Origin: Edaphochlamys debaryana
Lineage: Eukaryota > Chlorophyta > Chlorophyceae > Chlamydomonadales
Assembly: GCA_016858145.1 (NCBI GenBank)
Contig: JAEHOE010000001.1
Span: 2,232,001 to 2,296,000, forward strand
Direction: 5' to 3'
DNA length: 64,000 bases
The translations under genes and the position numbers were made by a program. Positions within the stretch are counted from its first letter, which is position 1. The number at the start of each line of letters is the position of its first letter. A model generated the notes under the pieces. The model searched no databases. It saw nothing but the letters and a program-made list of their open reading frames with translations, and was not told the origin of the DNA. Positions 46,401 through 56,487 of the stretch are shown piece after piece.

Positions 46401-49400
46401 TAGACGGACAAGGTAAGTTCGGAGGATTCGAAGAAGGTGCAAGCACGCAGGGTGCACCGGCATGAGAGGCACCAGCTCCCGACCGTGCCCTTGCGCCCAT
46501 GGCACCCGCAGAGGCGTGCTTGGGACGGGCTGGGGGACAGCGTAAGTGCGAGGTCGGTGACCCAAGGTGAGGAACCCATCCCCCTGAGTGCGGGCTGACG
46601 CCTCTGCCGGCGCAGCCCCGGCGCCCCCAGGCAGCTACCTAGCAGGAGGGCCTTGTCCAGGTCCGGCACCTTGACCCCCGCCGCCTGCCCCGCCCGCCAG
46701 GCCGGCAGCAGGGCGCGGCGCAGCTCCCTCAGCCGCCCCTCGCCCCTCGGCGCCAGCCTGGAGGGGGGCGCAGTGGGGGATGGGAGGCCTGAAAGGTGCA
46801 GGCTCAGGGCACAGAGCTCGGGTTACGGTACCTGCCAAGCGGACGGGGTAGGCTGGGCACTGAGTGGGCCAGGGCAGTACCCCTCCGCCCTCGCTATGTG
46901 AGTGCTGGAGGGGATACAGCACGGCCGGACAGCGCAGCCCAGGCCCGCGCCCCCACCTGCTGCCCGGTCCGCCCGGCGGTGCGCCGGCCAGCTCCGCCCA
47001 CGTGAGCATGGGCGCTCCGAAGAGCCAGTCCTGCGTGAGGCCCTGGTCGTGGTGGGGGGCGTAGGTGAGGCGGACGGAGGGGTCGATCACCACCTTGACC
47101 AGCCTGGGGGCAGGAGCGGGAAGGGGGGAAACATGTGGTGATCGATGTGTGGCCAGACACGTTTGAAAGGTGGGCCGACGGACCGGCAGGGCAGGGCCGG
47201 GACACCAGCCTGGAGGCAGGGTGTCAGCAGCGCGGGGGCGCGTGGACGCTGTGCAGTCAGCGTCTTGGAGCAACTGGAAACAGGGCGGACGGCAGCCAAG
47301 GAGGCTGTTCGACCCCGCAGACGCTGGGGCCCTCGGCGCCCGCGCTCACCCCAGGCGGTGCAGGTCGTCGCACAGCAGCGAGCGCTCGGCGGTGTCGCAC
47401 TCGCCCGGGAGGCCGTGCCTGGGGGGTGGCGGCGCGGGGCGGGGCAGGGCGTTGACAGCAGCAGGAAGGGGTTGATGGCAGGTTGGCCCGCTCCCTGAGC
47501 CCCCGTCGCTCGCCCCCGGCCCCGCCCCCGCCCAAGCAGGCCCGGGGCTGCACACCTGAAGCGCAGCTGCGGGTCCCCCCCGCTGCGGGCGTCCGCGGCG
47601 GCAGAGGCGGCCTTGCCGTCCAGCTCGGGGAGCTTGGGGACCTTGCTGCTCTTGGCCTTGCTGCTGGCCAGCAGGCGCCGCTGCGACCCTGCCGTCGACT
47701 GAAATTGGCGCCGGACCACCGCGCCCTCGGCCCCAGCAGCGGTGCTACTGGCGGCGGCAGCAGCTGCTGGTGAGGAGGGAGCAGCGGCAGCGGTAGTGTT
47801 GGCGGCGGCCGTCCGGTTAGCTGGTAGGCCGCCTGGCTGCGTCACAGCAGGAGCGGCGAGGGTCCCGTTGGCACCGGCCATAGGCCCTGCCGTGTAGTCG
47901 GCTGAGGCAGGCACTGCTGACGTGGAGCTGTTCGCAGCGAGACCAGTGGTGTTGGCTGAGGCGGTGGGCAGCCCTGGCGCTGATGACGTGGGCAGCGCCG
48001 AGGTTGCAGGCGGCAGAGGCGGCGGGGGCAGGAAGGGCGCTGCGTTGAGCACTGCTGCGCCGTTCCAGCAGCAGTAGGCGGCGATGGGGAGGCCCTGGGC
48101 CAGGCGCAGCGCCGAGGGGCCGTGCTTGTAGGCTATGGGCGGGTTAGCGTCCATCTGGCGGAGGGGGCGTGTTGAGGGGTGTTGAGGGGAGGAGGGGGCG
48201 GGTTGAGGGGTGTTGAAGGGAGGATGGCGCGGGTCGAGGCACGAGGATCGCGGTCGTCACAGCGTCATGAGTGCTCAGGGCAATCAGCAGGCATTCCTGC
48301 ACGGATGGACTCACCAGCCTGCCCCACACGTCGCGCTGCACCTGCACAAGTGGTCGCGTGGAAGGGATGCGGCGTGTGTCAGGGCAGGGGCCAGGGACGG
48401 GGCACGAAGGACGGGGACAGGGTCACAGCGCTCAAGCCGTCACCGCTGGGGGCTCACCCTTCGGTCGTACACAGCGTACGGTCGCTCGCCAGTCCTGTAC
48501 GGAGGTGAGGGCCGCCGGCCCCGTGCGGCAGTCAGTACCAGGTCGTCTCGCCGGACAGGCCGCTGGTACGGGTGTGCATGCGGCATGCCTCCCCATGGCA
48601 TGGGGCATGCCTCCACATGCCTCCCCACATCACTATGCTCCACCAGGCTACCACCACGTGAGGGAAGGGTGTGCTAGAAGCAGGCCACTACGGCGCCAGC
48701 GACCCATGACCTGATGACTGCGTTTCGGAACCTGAGCCCGGAGACGCCGGTCCCAGTCAACGTCGTGAACTCACCACTGGGCGCCCGTGGCGGCCATGCG
48801 CTGCGCCACCAGCACGTGGGTCAGCTGCTCCACAGCCGCCGCCAGCGGCTGTGGCAGCGGCGGCCGGGGTGGCGGCGGCGGCGGGGGCGGCGGCGACGGA
48901 TGGGGCGGAGGCGGCGGTGGGTGCGACGGCGGCTGCAGCGGTGGCGGCTGCGGCAGCAGCGGCGGTGGCTGTGATGGCGGCGGGTGGAGCGGTGGCGGCT
49001 GCGGCAGCATCGGTGGCGGCGGTGACGGGGGCGGCGGTAGGGCGGCCGCCACCTTCGCGGCTGCTGTTGCTGTCGCATTCCCACCGCTAGCCTCTACAGC
49101 CGCGGCTTTGCCTGCAGATGCCCTGAGGGTTGAGTTCCTGTCCGTCGTAACAACCGTTGTCTTGACAGGGGCCGCTCCGCCAACCGTTGCCGCTTGGGTT
49201 TCACCAGCGGAGGTAGCATTAGCCTCTGCTGCCGAGGTGTTGCTGGCCAGGCTGCCCCCTGCCGAGGCGTTCCCAACCTGGATGGTGGCAGCAGGGTTGG
49301 TGGCAGTTGCGTTCCCCAGCGCCTCCGGCACTCCTTGGCCGCCAACCGCACCCTCGGGGTCGCCTGCAGCCGATACACCCGCACCTCCAACAGCCTCCTC

Positions 49401-52400
49401 CTCCTCCTCCTCCTCCGCTGCCGCCGTCCCAGCCTGGGGCGCCGCAGGAGTGGGCGCCGCCGCCGCTGCGACGCTCATTGCTGCACTTTCCCCGGCGGCG
49501 CCGCCGCTGCGCCACTGGCTCAGCAGGTCGTGGGTCCTGGAGGCCTGGCGCTGCTCCTCCGCGGCCGTGGCGGAGGTGCGTGGGGCGCCCGCATCCGCTT
49601 CGAGCAGCGACCGGCGGCGCTCGCCGCCGTCTCTCACAAAGTCCAGGCCACAGGCCATGTCGGCTCCGGTTGAGACGCTCAGCTGTGTGGGAGGGGGGAC
49701 ACGGCACAAGCAAGCCGCTGCATGGGGCGAGGCAGGGATTGGGTTCGCGCGGCCAGCCAGCACAGCACAGCCAACACGGCGCGTGGCGCGCAGCACGCGA
49801 CCCAGCACCACACTTAACCCTGACCTAGCAGTGGACGGCGGCCCGAGCGATGAGGTTGCGGCGGCGCCGGCGCTGGGGCGGCGCACCCACCTGCATGAGC
49901 CTGAGCAGGTCTGGGGCGCAGGCGTAGACGGCCTCCACGAAGGCGATGCGGTCGGGGCGGAAGCGCACACCGGCGTAGCGGTAGGGCCGGGAGGGCGGCG
50001 GCGGTGGCGGCGCGGAGGCTGGTGAGGACGTGCTGTTGCCCGAGAGCGTGTCCCCCTCAGCTTCAGCCTGGTCCTCGTCACCCTCCTTCTCCTCTTCCTC
50101 CTCCCCATCCTCATCCTCTTCGTCTTGGTCCTTCTGCTTCGCCCCCTCGTCCTCCTCGGCTTCCTCCGCGTCAGCAACCTCCTCCTCCTCCTCCTCTGCC
50201 ACTGCCTTCACCGCCGCCTCCTTGGCCCGCTTCTTCTTGGCCGCCTTGGCCGCCGCAAGCAGGCTCCGCCGGGCCGGCACGACCGCCCCCGCCCCCTCCG
50301 CGCCAGCAAGGCCTCCAGTAGTCCCAGCACTGGCATCCCCGGCGGTTGCCTCCGCGGCCGCAGCGCTGGTGCCATTCCCGGCGCTTGCTGCTCCGACCGC
50401 AGCGATGCCATTGCCCCCGCTGCCGGTGGGGCCGGGCGGAAGGTCGTAGTCCAGACGCGGCATGGGCTGTAGCAGGGCCTGGTCCAGCAGCCGGTTGCGC
50501 GCCTCCGCCAGGGCCGCCACGGGGTGCTGCCCGTCAAAACCCGTGCTGCGCGTGCCGCGCGACACCACCACGTGCGGCACGCGCAGCACGTCCAGCAGCG
50601 CGCTCAGCACGTCGAGCCACACGGGCGTGGCGTCGGTGGACCCGGATTCGTGGATGGAGACGGCCACGCCGGGATCTGAATCGTGCTCAGCGGCGTCAGG
50701 TGAGGTCGGAAGAAGCCGATTGCGTGTTGTGTGGCCGTACTGCAGCATCGCAATTGTACGGAGGAGCTCCAGGGACCAAAAGGGCATCAGGTACTCAGAC
50801 TGCCGTACGTTTGCGGCCAGCAGCACCTTAGGCCAGGCCGGCCCCCGCGCCGCCTTCGGGTCCCCGGCCTCGCCTGCGGCCGGCTCAGCCCACCAGGTCT
50901 CGTTGGCGACGGGGAGCGTTGGGTCGTGCCGGCACTGCACGCTGGGGCCCTGGGCACGCATGACTGTGACGAGGTGAATTGCGGCGGGGAAGAAAGCGCG
51001 GGCGGCGGCGGGCAGGGCGGCAAGCACGTCGTCGGCGCGCGGCGGCGCGGGCGGCAGCAGCGCCAGCGCGGCCTTGAGGGCGGCGGCCGCTGCGGCCTGG
51101 TTGGCAGCGGAGGCGGCGGCGAAGTCGCGGAAGTGCTCCGCGCGCACCCGCAGGGCTTGCGCAGCGTCCTGGAGGGGCAGGGAGTTGGGTTACGGGGTAA
51201 GGGTCCGACCTCAGAAGTCTGCAGGAAGTAGAGAGAGGGCTCCGGGTGGGGATTAAATCCCTGGGGAGCGCACCCAGCTCACGCCCATGACCCCGGGGCC
51301 TCGTGATGACTTCCGTGGCCCCGGCCAGACCCTGCTACATGACACGTCCACACTTTCACGCCCCATCATGATACGTCCAGACGGTCACGCCCCACCTGGC
51401 GAGGGGCCTCCATGTGGATGTCATCCAGGGCCCAGGCAGGCAGCGGGGACGGCTTTGCAGCGTGTTTCGCCGCGGCTGAGGCTGCGGTACTGGCGGCGGT
51501 CTCCGAGCCTTGACCGCTTGCCCCAGACTTGGCGCCCGATTCTTCGCTGCTCGTGGCGCCCGTCGTCACTGCCTTGTCCTGAACCGATACGTCCGCCGTC
51601 TCCTTATCTTCCGCGGCCACCTCCTTGCCCTGCTCGCCCTCCATGGCCTCCTGCTGGTCAGAGCCGGCAAGCCGCTCCTTGGGGGCCCCAGGTTTGCCCC
51701 CCTCAGAGGCCCCGGCAGCGGCCCCCGCAGGCGGGGCCTGCTGCTCCGACCCCTGTGGAGGCGGCCCGGCGCTGGCCTGCGGCGGCGGGCCCATGCCCGG
51801 TGGCGGCGACCCTGCCGTGGCGATGCCAGCGCCGCCGCTGCTGGCGGGCTGGGTGGCCGTGGCACTGGCTTCTGCCGCTGCGGCCTTGGCTCCTGCTGCT
51901 GCTGCCTTGGCTGCCTTCGCTGCGGCTGCCTCCTTTGCCTGATGCCCCACGCCCTCTTCGTATTCATCCTCTGACTCTTCATTGTCCAGAGCGAATGCCG
52001 ACAGGGACTCCCCAGCGGAGGCCGCAGCCCCAGCGGCCGCGCTAGTAGTAGCGGCGGACGCTGCTGCTGTGCCGCCCAGCGCAGGCCCAGTTGCGGCGCC
52101 CACCGTTGCCCCCGCCGCGAGCCCTGGGTCCCTTATCGCGCCCATGCTGCTGGTCCCCTGGCTCAGCGCACCAGAGGAACCGGGCCCCGACATGCGGGAT
52201 TGCGTGGCTGACGCTCCCGCAGAACTGGCCCCGGCCGTCGGGGCCACCGCGCCTCGGCTCCCAACCGCCACACCAGCGCCAGCTCCCGCCCCGGTGGTAA
52301 CCTTAGCTGGGGCGCCGCCTGTCACTGTCATCGTGGCAGCGCCAACTGCTGTGGCAGCCGCTGGACTGGTCCCAGGGGCAGTTGCCGTGGCGGCCTCCCC

Positions 52401-52667
52401 TGCAGCAGCTGCGGACGACGCGCCGGTAGGAACTCCGTCAGCTCCGCCCTCACGGGCCACCACGACGGTGTTCTCTGGCGCCACCCATGCGACCCTGGGC
52501 TTGAAGGCCATCAGCAGGGCCCCAAACAATAGAAGGACGACGATCAGCACACATGCTGGACTGCGTAAGGAGGAGGAGGACGGCGGGGCCGCAGAAGGCC
52601 GCGGCGAGCTGCCTTCCTCGCCCACGCCGCTGAGGCCACGCCCGCCGCCATGCTTTGGGCGCAGCAT
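43447..52667 (-). CDS. Very large CAP59/CMT1-type (GT69) glycosyltransferase-like type II membrane protein
   Basis: Minus-strand gene of about 13 exons, roughly 2,260 aa; ATG at 52665-52667, stop TAA at 43447-43449. A cytoplasmic start (MLRPKHGGGRGL) is followed by one membrane span (ACVLIVVLLLFGALLMAF) and a ~370-aa Ala/Gly/Ser stem. The catalytic-type domain resembles cryptococcal CAP59/CMT1 alpha-1,3-mannosyltransferases: SLELLRTIAMLQYG, VAVSIHESGSTDATPVWLDV, LAEARNRLLDQAL, FVEAVYACAPDLLRLMQ, ADMACGLDFVRDG, VQRDVWGRL, YCCWNGAAVLNAAPFL and VKVVIDPSVRLTYAP. It is broken by acidic/Lys-rich inserts and a proline rod (48850-49065). After it come Cys-containing segments (YCAADPACASFAASGWL, an apple/PAN-like look) and a ~600-aa acidic tail. 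It is expected in the Golgi. The usual LNDV-type motif reads VEAV, so activity is uncertain. One gene rather than two is an inference from continuous same-strand splicing. Confidence 0.68.
43725..44370. repeat. Four-copy coding repeat EDEDSKDYDAYAE
   Basis: In the acidic C-terminal tail of the GT69-like protein, EDEDSKDYDAYAE followed by [E/G]KK occurs four times, spaced by Ala/Thr-rich stretches of variable length. The copies lie near 44326-44366, 44157-44200, 43957-43995 and 43733-43770. DNA identity is high (CATAGTCCTTGGAGTC is shared by most copies). Confidence 0.88.
45352..45405. repeat. G-run intronic repeat, quadruplex-prone
   Basis: Tandem GGGGGGTT units on the plus strand, i.e. AACCCCCC on the coding strand, in the intron just upstream of the last exon of the GT69-like gene. 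Confidence 0.8.
46098..46135. repeat. (CCCA)n microsatellite
   Basis: About nine tandem CCCA units directly adjacent to a splice donor (coding strand GGTGGGTGGG) in the GT69-like gene. Confidence 0.9.
48850..49065 (-). other. Polyproline rod within the GT69-like protein
   Basis: Encodes SPPPP, PPPLHPPPSQPPP and PPPHPSPPPP type sequence for about 70 residues, like the hydroxyproline-rich rods of volvocine pherophorins and cell-wall glycoproteins. It lies between the ACGLDF block and the VQRDVWGRL block, i.e. inside the glycosyltransferase domain. Confidence 0.8.
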
Positions 52668-53653
52668 GGCCCCGGCGAGCTAGGACAGCTTGCAGGTGTG
52701 AGTGGCTGCTGTATGGTCGTTGGCTGCTCAGGGCGAGAGGGGAGAGCTCAGGCCTGGTAGAGGACGAGCACGGTCCGGTGTCGCCCAAGTCGCACCGAAA
52801 GAGAATCGCAAGTATGTAATGCAGCTTTAATTGCTGTGCAAATTGGCAGCTGTGCAGCTCGTGGGTTTGCTGCGTTGAGCCCGAGACCGGTGATGCAAGC
52901 AGTTCGCCTCGACGTCGAGCGTAGTCTCCCTGCCCTACAGGCTACTTTGTTACCTCGCAATGATACTCAAGCAACCGATTCCGTTGCAGCTATGCCATGA
53001 CCCAAACTGTTTGGAGCTGCATTTCTGGACTGGGTGTTGCAAACTCAAAGCTACGCCTGCTGTACGCGGTCAAGTCTTTCACGAAACAGGAAGAGGAACG
53101 AGTTACGAGCGACACCGCCATGCGCAACAGGGGTGGGTTCGTGCAGCGGGTACCGGCACGCGTTGCCCCCTGTGCCGGGACCCGCGGCCACCGCTGCATT
53201 CACCGCCAGTACCGGCTGTTCCCGTCCACCCCTGCCCCGTCTCCTTCCGTTCTCCCTATCCATGTGTCAGGTGGGCTGCTGTACACGCGCTAGCATGAAC
53301 GGGCTCCCACTCAGTCGTGTCCAGACGATGCTGTACTCCAGCCCCAAGGCCCCAGCCGCCCAATCGTCGTTCCAGCGCTGGGCCCGGATAAGGCGCAGGA
53401 TATGAGATGAGGGCTTTCTCATCCTGGGCCTTCCGCTTGTGTGCAACTGTGCATATGCACAGTGTGGGCAGCAGGTGAGGAATCATGGACCTGCTGAACT
53501 GCGGCCAAGCCGTGGCTGCCTCTGCTAAAAGGGCCCCTCGCCTTCCCTAGATTTGATAGGCTACAAGCCATTCGGCCCCTCCTGTCCTTCCCAGGGTGTC
53601 TACACGTACACTTCTCCCCTCCTGGCAAGGTCAGCCGAGATCCAGTGTCGGGT
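52668..53653. other. Intergenic region upstream of GT69-like gene and downstream of H2B
   Basis: About 1 kb. It should carry the promoter of the minus-strand GT69-like gene. No RNA gene, transposon end or protein was recognised. Confidence 0.45.
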
Positions 53654-53669
53654 GGTGTTGAGAAACACC
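53654..53669 (-). terminator. Histone 3' palindrome of H2B
   Basis: On the coding (minus) strand it reads GGTGTTTCTCAACACC, a 6-bp stem (GGTGTT/AACACC) around a four-base loop, 51 nt beyond the H2B stop. It is the volvocine replication-type histone mRNA 3' processing element. Confidence 0.95.
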
Positions 53670-53720
53670 GGGTTTGGGTGGGTGGGAGTGACGTGCCAGG
53701 GCAGACGGTGCCCCAAACGC

Positions 53721-54194
53721 TTAGCCCGAGGTGAACTTGGTCACGGCCTTGGTGCCCTCAGACACGGCGTGCTTGGCCAGCTCGCCAGGCAGCACCAGGC
53801 GCACGGCCGTCTGGATCTCCCTGGACGTGACGGTGGGCTTCTTGTTGTAGCGGCTCAGCTTGGAGGCCTCGGTGGCCACCTTCTCGAAGATATCGTTGAT
53901 GAAGCTGTTCATGATCGACATCGCCTTGGAGCTGATGCCGGTGTCGGGGTGTACCTGCTTGAGCACCTTGTAGATGTACAGCTTGTACGTCTCCACCTTG
54001 CTGGCCTTCTTCTTGCCCTTCTTCTTCTCAGCGCCCTCGGCCCCCTCGCCGGCGGGCTTCTCCTTCTTGGGCTTCTTCTCCTTCTTGGGGGCGGCCGCCT
54101 TCTTGGCCTTCTTCTCGGCCTTGGGCTTGGCCTCAGCCTTGGGGGCGTCAGCAGCCTCGGCGGCAACGGGCTTCTCGTCCTTCTTGGGGGCCAT
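53721..54194 (-). CDS. H2B: Histone H2B
   Basis: Single-exon, 157 aa, minus strand. The ATG at 54192-54194 gives [20 protein letters not shown]; the in-frame codons just upstream start at a TTG and are not used. The long Lys/Ala/Pro-rich N-terminal tail ([16 protein letters not shown]) is followed by the histone fold: [40 protein letters not shown], and a C-terminal ending [13 protein letters not shown]. The ubiquitination-site lysine (AVTKF) is present. It is paired head to head with H2A, as expected for a volvocine replication-dependent pair. The gene is intronless, unlike all its non-histone neighbours. Confidence 0.99.
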   Translation of the reverse strand: MAPKKDEKPVAAEAADAPKAEAKPKAEKKAKKAAAPKKEKKPKKEKPAGEGAEGAEKKKGKKKASKVETYKLYIYKVLKQVHPDTGISSKAMSIMNSFINDIFEKVATEASKLSRYNKKPTVTSREIQTAVRLVLPGELAKHAVSEGTKAVTKFTSG

Positions 54195-54526
54195 GGTCAA
54201 AGATGTGTGTTGGTGTCGCGGGTGTCCGAGGTAGGTGTCGAAGTCTGCGTGACTGTATACGTAGCGATACTGCTCTACGCGATGTCTGCGCGCTTATGAG
54301 GGCGCCGCGATGCTCGGGCGCGCTGGCCCGGCGACACCGTCCGGCGCTCGTCCCTTCACGACAACCGCCTGACCGTTACCTGGTCAACGGGGCCTTTCTC
54401 GCGCTGCCCGGCCTGCCGCTGGGCTACATAAGCCCGCGAGCATTCTGAAGACAGCAATCGCAATCCTTCAAGCTCTTAACGCCTCATTTCGTTTCCCAGC
54501 CTTTCGTCGCTCCCCCACATCCCAAG
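54195..54526. promoter_or_regulatory. H2B/H2A bidirectional histone promoter
   Basis: 332-bp spacer. It contains GGTCAACG at 54382-54389 (reverse complement CGTTGACC) and CAACCG at 54362-54367 (reverse complement CGGTTG). Both are motifs described for Chlamydomonas histone promoters. A TATA-like TACATAAG for H2A lies at 54425-54432 and a GTATAC for H2B at 54255-54260. TGGCCCGGCGA near 54325-54335 resembles the third reported motif (TGGCCAGG-CGAG) imperfectly. Confidence 0.85.
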
Positions 54527-54919
54527 ATGGCTGGCCGTGGCAAGGGCAAGACCGCCGGCAAGAAGGCCGTGAGCCGCAGCTCCAAGGCGGGCCTGCAGTT
54601 CCCCGTGGGCCGCATCGCCCGCTACCTGAAGAAGGGCAAGTACGCCGAGCGCATCGGTGCCGGTGCCCCCGTATACCTGGCCGCCGTGCTCGAGTACCTG
54701 ACCGCTGAGGTGCTGGAGCTGGCCGGCAACGCCGCCCGCGACAACAAGAAGAACCGCATCGTCCCCCGCCACATCCAGCTGGCCATTCGCAACGACGAGG
54801 AGCTGGGCAAGCTGCTTGGCGAGGTGACCATCGCCTCGGGCGGTGTGCTGCCCAACATCCACGCCGTGCTGCTGCCCAAGAAGTCCAAGGGCGGCAAGGG
54901 CGAGGAGGGCTCTGCCTAA
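54527..54919 (+). CDS. H2A: Histone H2A
   Basis: Single-exon, 130 aa, beginning [20 protein letters not shown]. It contains the H2A signature [20 protein letters not shown], the docking region [20 protein letters not shown] and a short tail [12 protein letters not shown]. There is no SQ(E/D)-phi motif at the end, so it is a canonical H2A rather than H2A.X, and the acidic-patch residues fit canonical H2A rather than H2A.Z. Head to head with H2B. Confidence 0.99.
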   Translation: MAGRGKGKTAGKKAVSRSSKAGLQFPVGRIARYLKKGKYAERIGAGAPVYLAAVLEYLTAEVLELAGNAARDNKKNRIVPRHIQLAIRNDEELGKLLGEVTIASGGVLPNIHAVLLPKKSKGGKGEEGSA

Positions 54920-54965
54920 GCGCCTTCCCTTTCCTGCCTGGCACACGTGCCACGCAACCCAACCC

Positions 54966-54981
54966 GGTGTTTCTCAACACC
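54966..54981 (+). terminator. Histone 3' palindrome of H2A
   Basis: GGTGTTTCTCAACACC, 46 nt beyond the H2A stop. Identical on the coding strand to the elements of H2B, H3 and H4 in this window, including the preceding AACCC. Confidence 0.96.
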
Positions 54982-55292
54982 ACCCTGTCTTGCTTGGATG
55001 TTTGGGGCTTGGGCGGGTGGGGGACACGGGTGGGACCGCTCTGGAGGCGGTGTGTTTCTGGGGCCGATGGCTCTGCCTCCCCACACACCAGGCACTCCGT
55101 CCTACCCGCACACCCAGACATGCACGCATCTCGTGCCCCTCTATGTGCTGACGGCGTCAGGGGGGTGGCAGGGCATGCTTTGGAGGGGTAGGGTGGCGTG
55201 GGGAAGAGACACGGGGGTGGGGTGCTGCATCAACTTTGGGTGCAGTAGGGTGAACGGGTGGGCAGACATTATCCTGCAGGGTCCTGTCCTGC
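54982..55292. other. Spacer between H2A and the MITE
   Basis: About 310 bp with no gene recognised. Confidence 0.4.
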
Positions 55293-55900
55293 ACGAGCAC
55301 CAGTGCTGCTATCTTCCTTTCGTTCTCGTGCAAGTTTCGATTCTGAGGGCTCTGCACGAAAGCGTTTTGGCAACTTTCGTGCAGGGGTCACGAAGGAGTT
55401 CCCCCTGGGGACCCATGTTTCGTGCCCATGTACCGAAGGACTTGGCCCCTGCTGACCCCCTTTCGTGCGTCTGAGCCAAGCTGGGGAACACTTTCTGACG
55501 AGGTCTACCCGGCAGAAGGGTTCACGGTGTCAGTTGCACGCTCCCGGAGCGCTGACACGCCAAGGAGACAGGGTTTACGGGGGTTTGCTCGACGGGGAAC
55601 ACTTTGCGACAAGGCAATCATGCTGACGCCGCACCGCACGGTGCCTCCTGTGTGCCCCCTGAGCTCTGCAAGGACAGGAATCATGGTTCCTGTAGCGGGG
55701 AACACTTTCTGACAAGGGGCACTAGCGCAGGGCACGAATGTGCCAGCTGCAACACGGCCTCCCAACCCCTTGTACCGAAACCGAATGCCTGCGAAAGCCA
55801 ACTTTCGTGCACATGTACCGAAAGCCACGGCCCCTGAAAGGGGTACTTTCGGTCACAGCCAAGAGCCAAGCCCCAGGAAGATAGCAGCACTGACGGGCAC
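55293..55900. mobile_element. Non-autonomous hAT-like element (MITE) with target-site duplication
   Basis: Perfect 18-bp terminal inverted repeats, CAGTGCTGCTATCTTCCT at 55301-55318 and its reverse complement at 55875-55892, bound a 592-bp element. The flanking octamers are ACGAGCAC (55293-55300) and ACGGGCAC (55893-55900), identical at seven of eight bases. An 8-bp target duplication and inverted repeats beginning CAGTG are hallmarks of the hAT superfamily. The interior has no transposase. It has internal repeats: three copies of GGGGAACACTTT[C/G][T/C]GAC near 55485, 55596 and 55698, and two copies of TTTCGTGC[C/A]CATGTACCGA at about 55418 and 55804. Confidence 0.82.
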
Positions 55901-56487
55901 CACAGCACCATGCCCCTGAAGGTGTGACTCGCCTGCATGCCAGCGTGCAACGCTAGTGGGCCATGGCTGTGTTGGCTGGGGAGACATGTACCCCTGTTGC
56001 AAGATTGCCAGACTGGTCTGCTGCACTACTTCCAGATCTGCGGTTGCTTAGTAGATTGCAATACTGCTCTGGGAACCGCAACAGGATTGCAGGAACGGTA
56101 TGCGTCACTCCCTGTGAACCACAGCATGTGAGCCCCAACCCAGACGCAACTGGCAGCCCGAATGGCAGGTCCGCTCCCCGTCTGCATGCAGCGCTTGTCA
56201 AACTGTCAAACTGTCTGTAAACCAACACCAGGTCATGTCTACCGTCCACTCCATAACGCTATACGCCCCACACACACCTCAGCATCCGGAACCCAATACC
56301 GCAGTCCGGGTCAATACGAGTCCCACTTCCTCCCAGTCGTTCGCCGAAGTTGCCGAAGGGGCGGTCACCCTTGCCTTGCTGCCTACTCCCTGCGCCCGCT
56401 GCTTCGCGCGTGGAAGCACAGACCAAGTGCGATAGTCCTCCACTGCCTGCGTCATCCAGCGGCTCGCTAGACCCCGATCTGCCCACA
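55901..56487. other. Region downstream of the SDR42E-like gene
   Basis: About 590 bp beyond the stop at 56488, presumably the 3' untranslated region. No minus-strand TGTAA was found. Confidence 0.4.

Noticed and set aside
48787..50025. Plus-strand Gly/Ala-rich open frame of about 410 codons
   Set aside because: Antisense image of the polyproline and Ala-rich exon of the GT69-like gene.
54195..54200. Two-codon N-terminal extension of H2B
   Set aside because: It would begin at a TTG. The ATG at 54194 gives the standard H2B start MAPKK.
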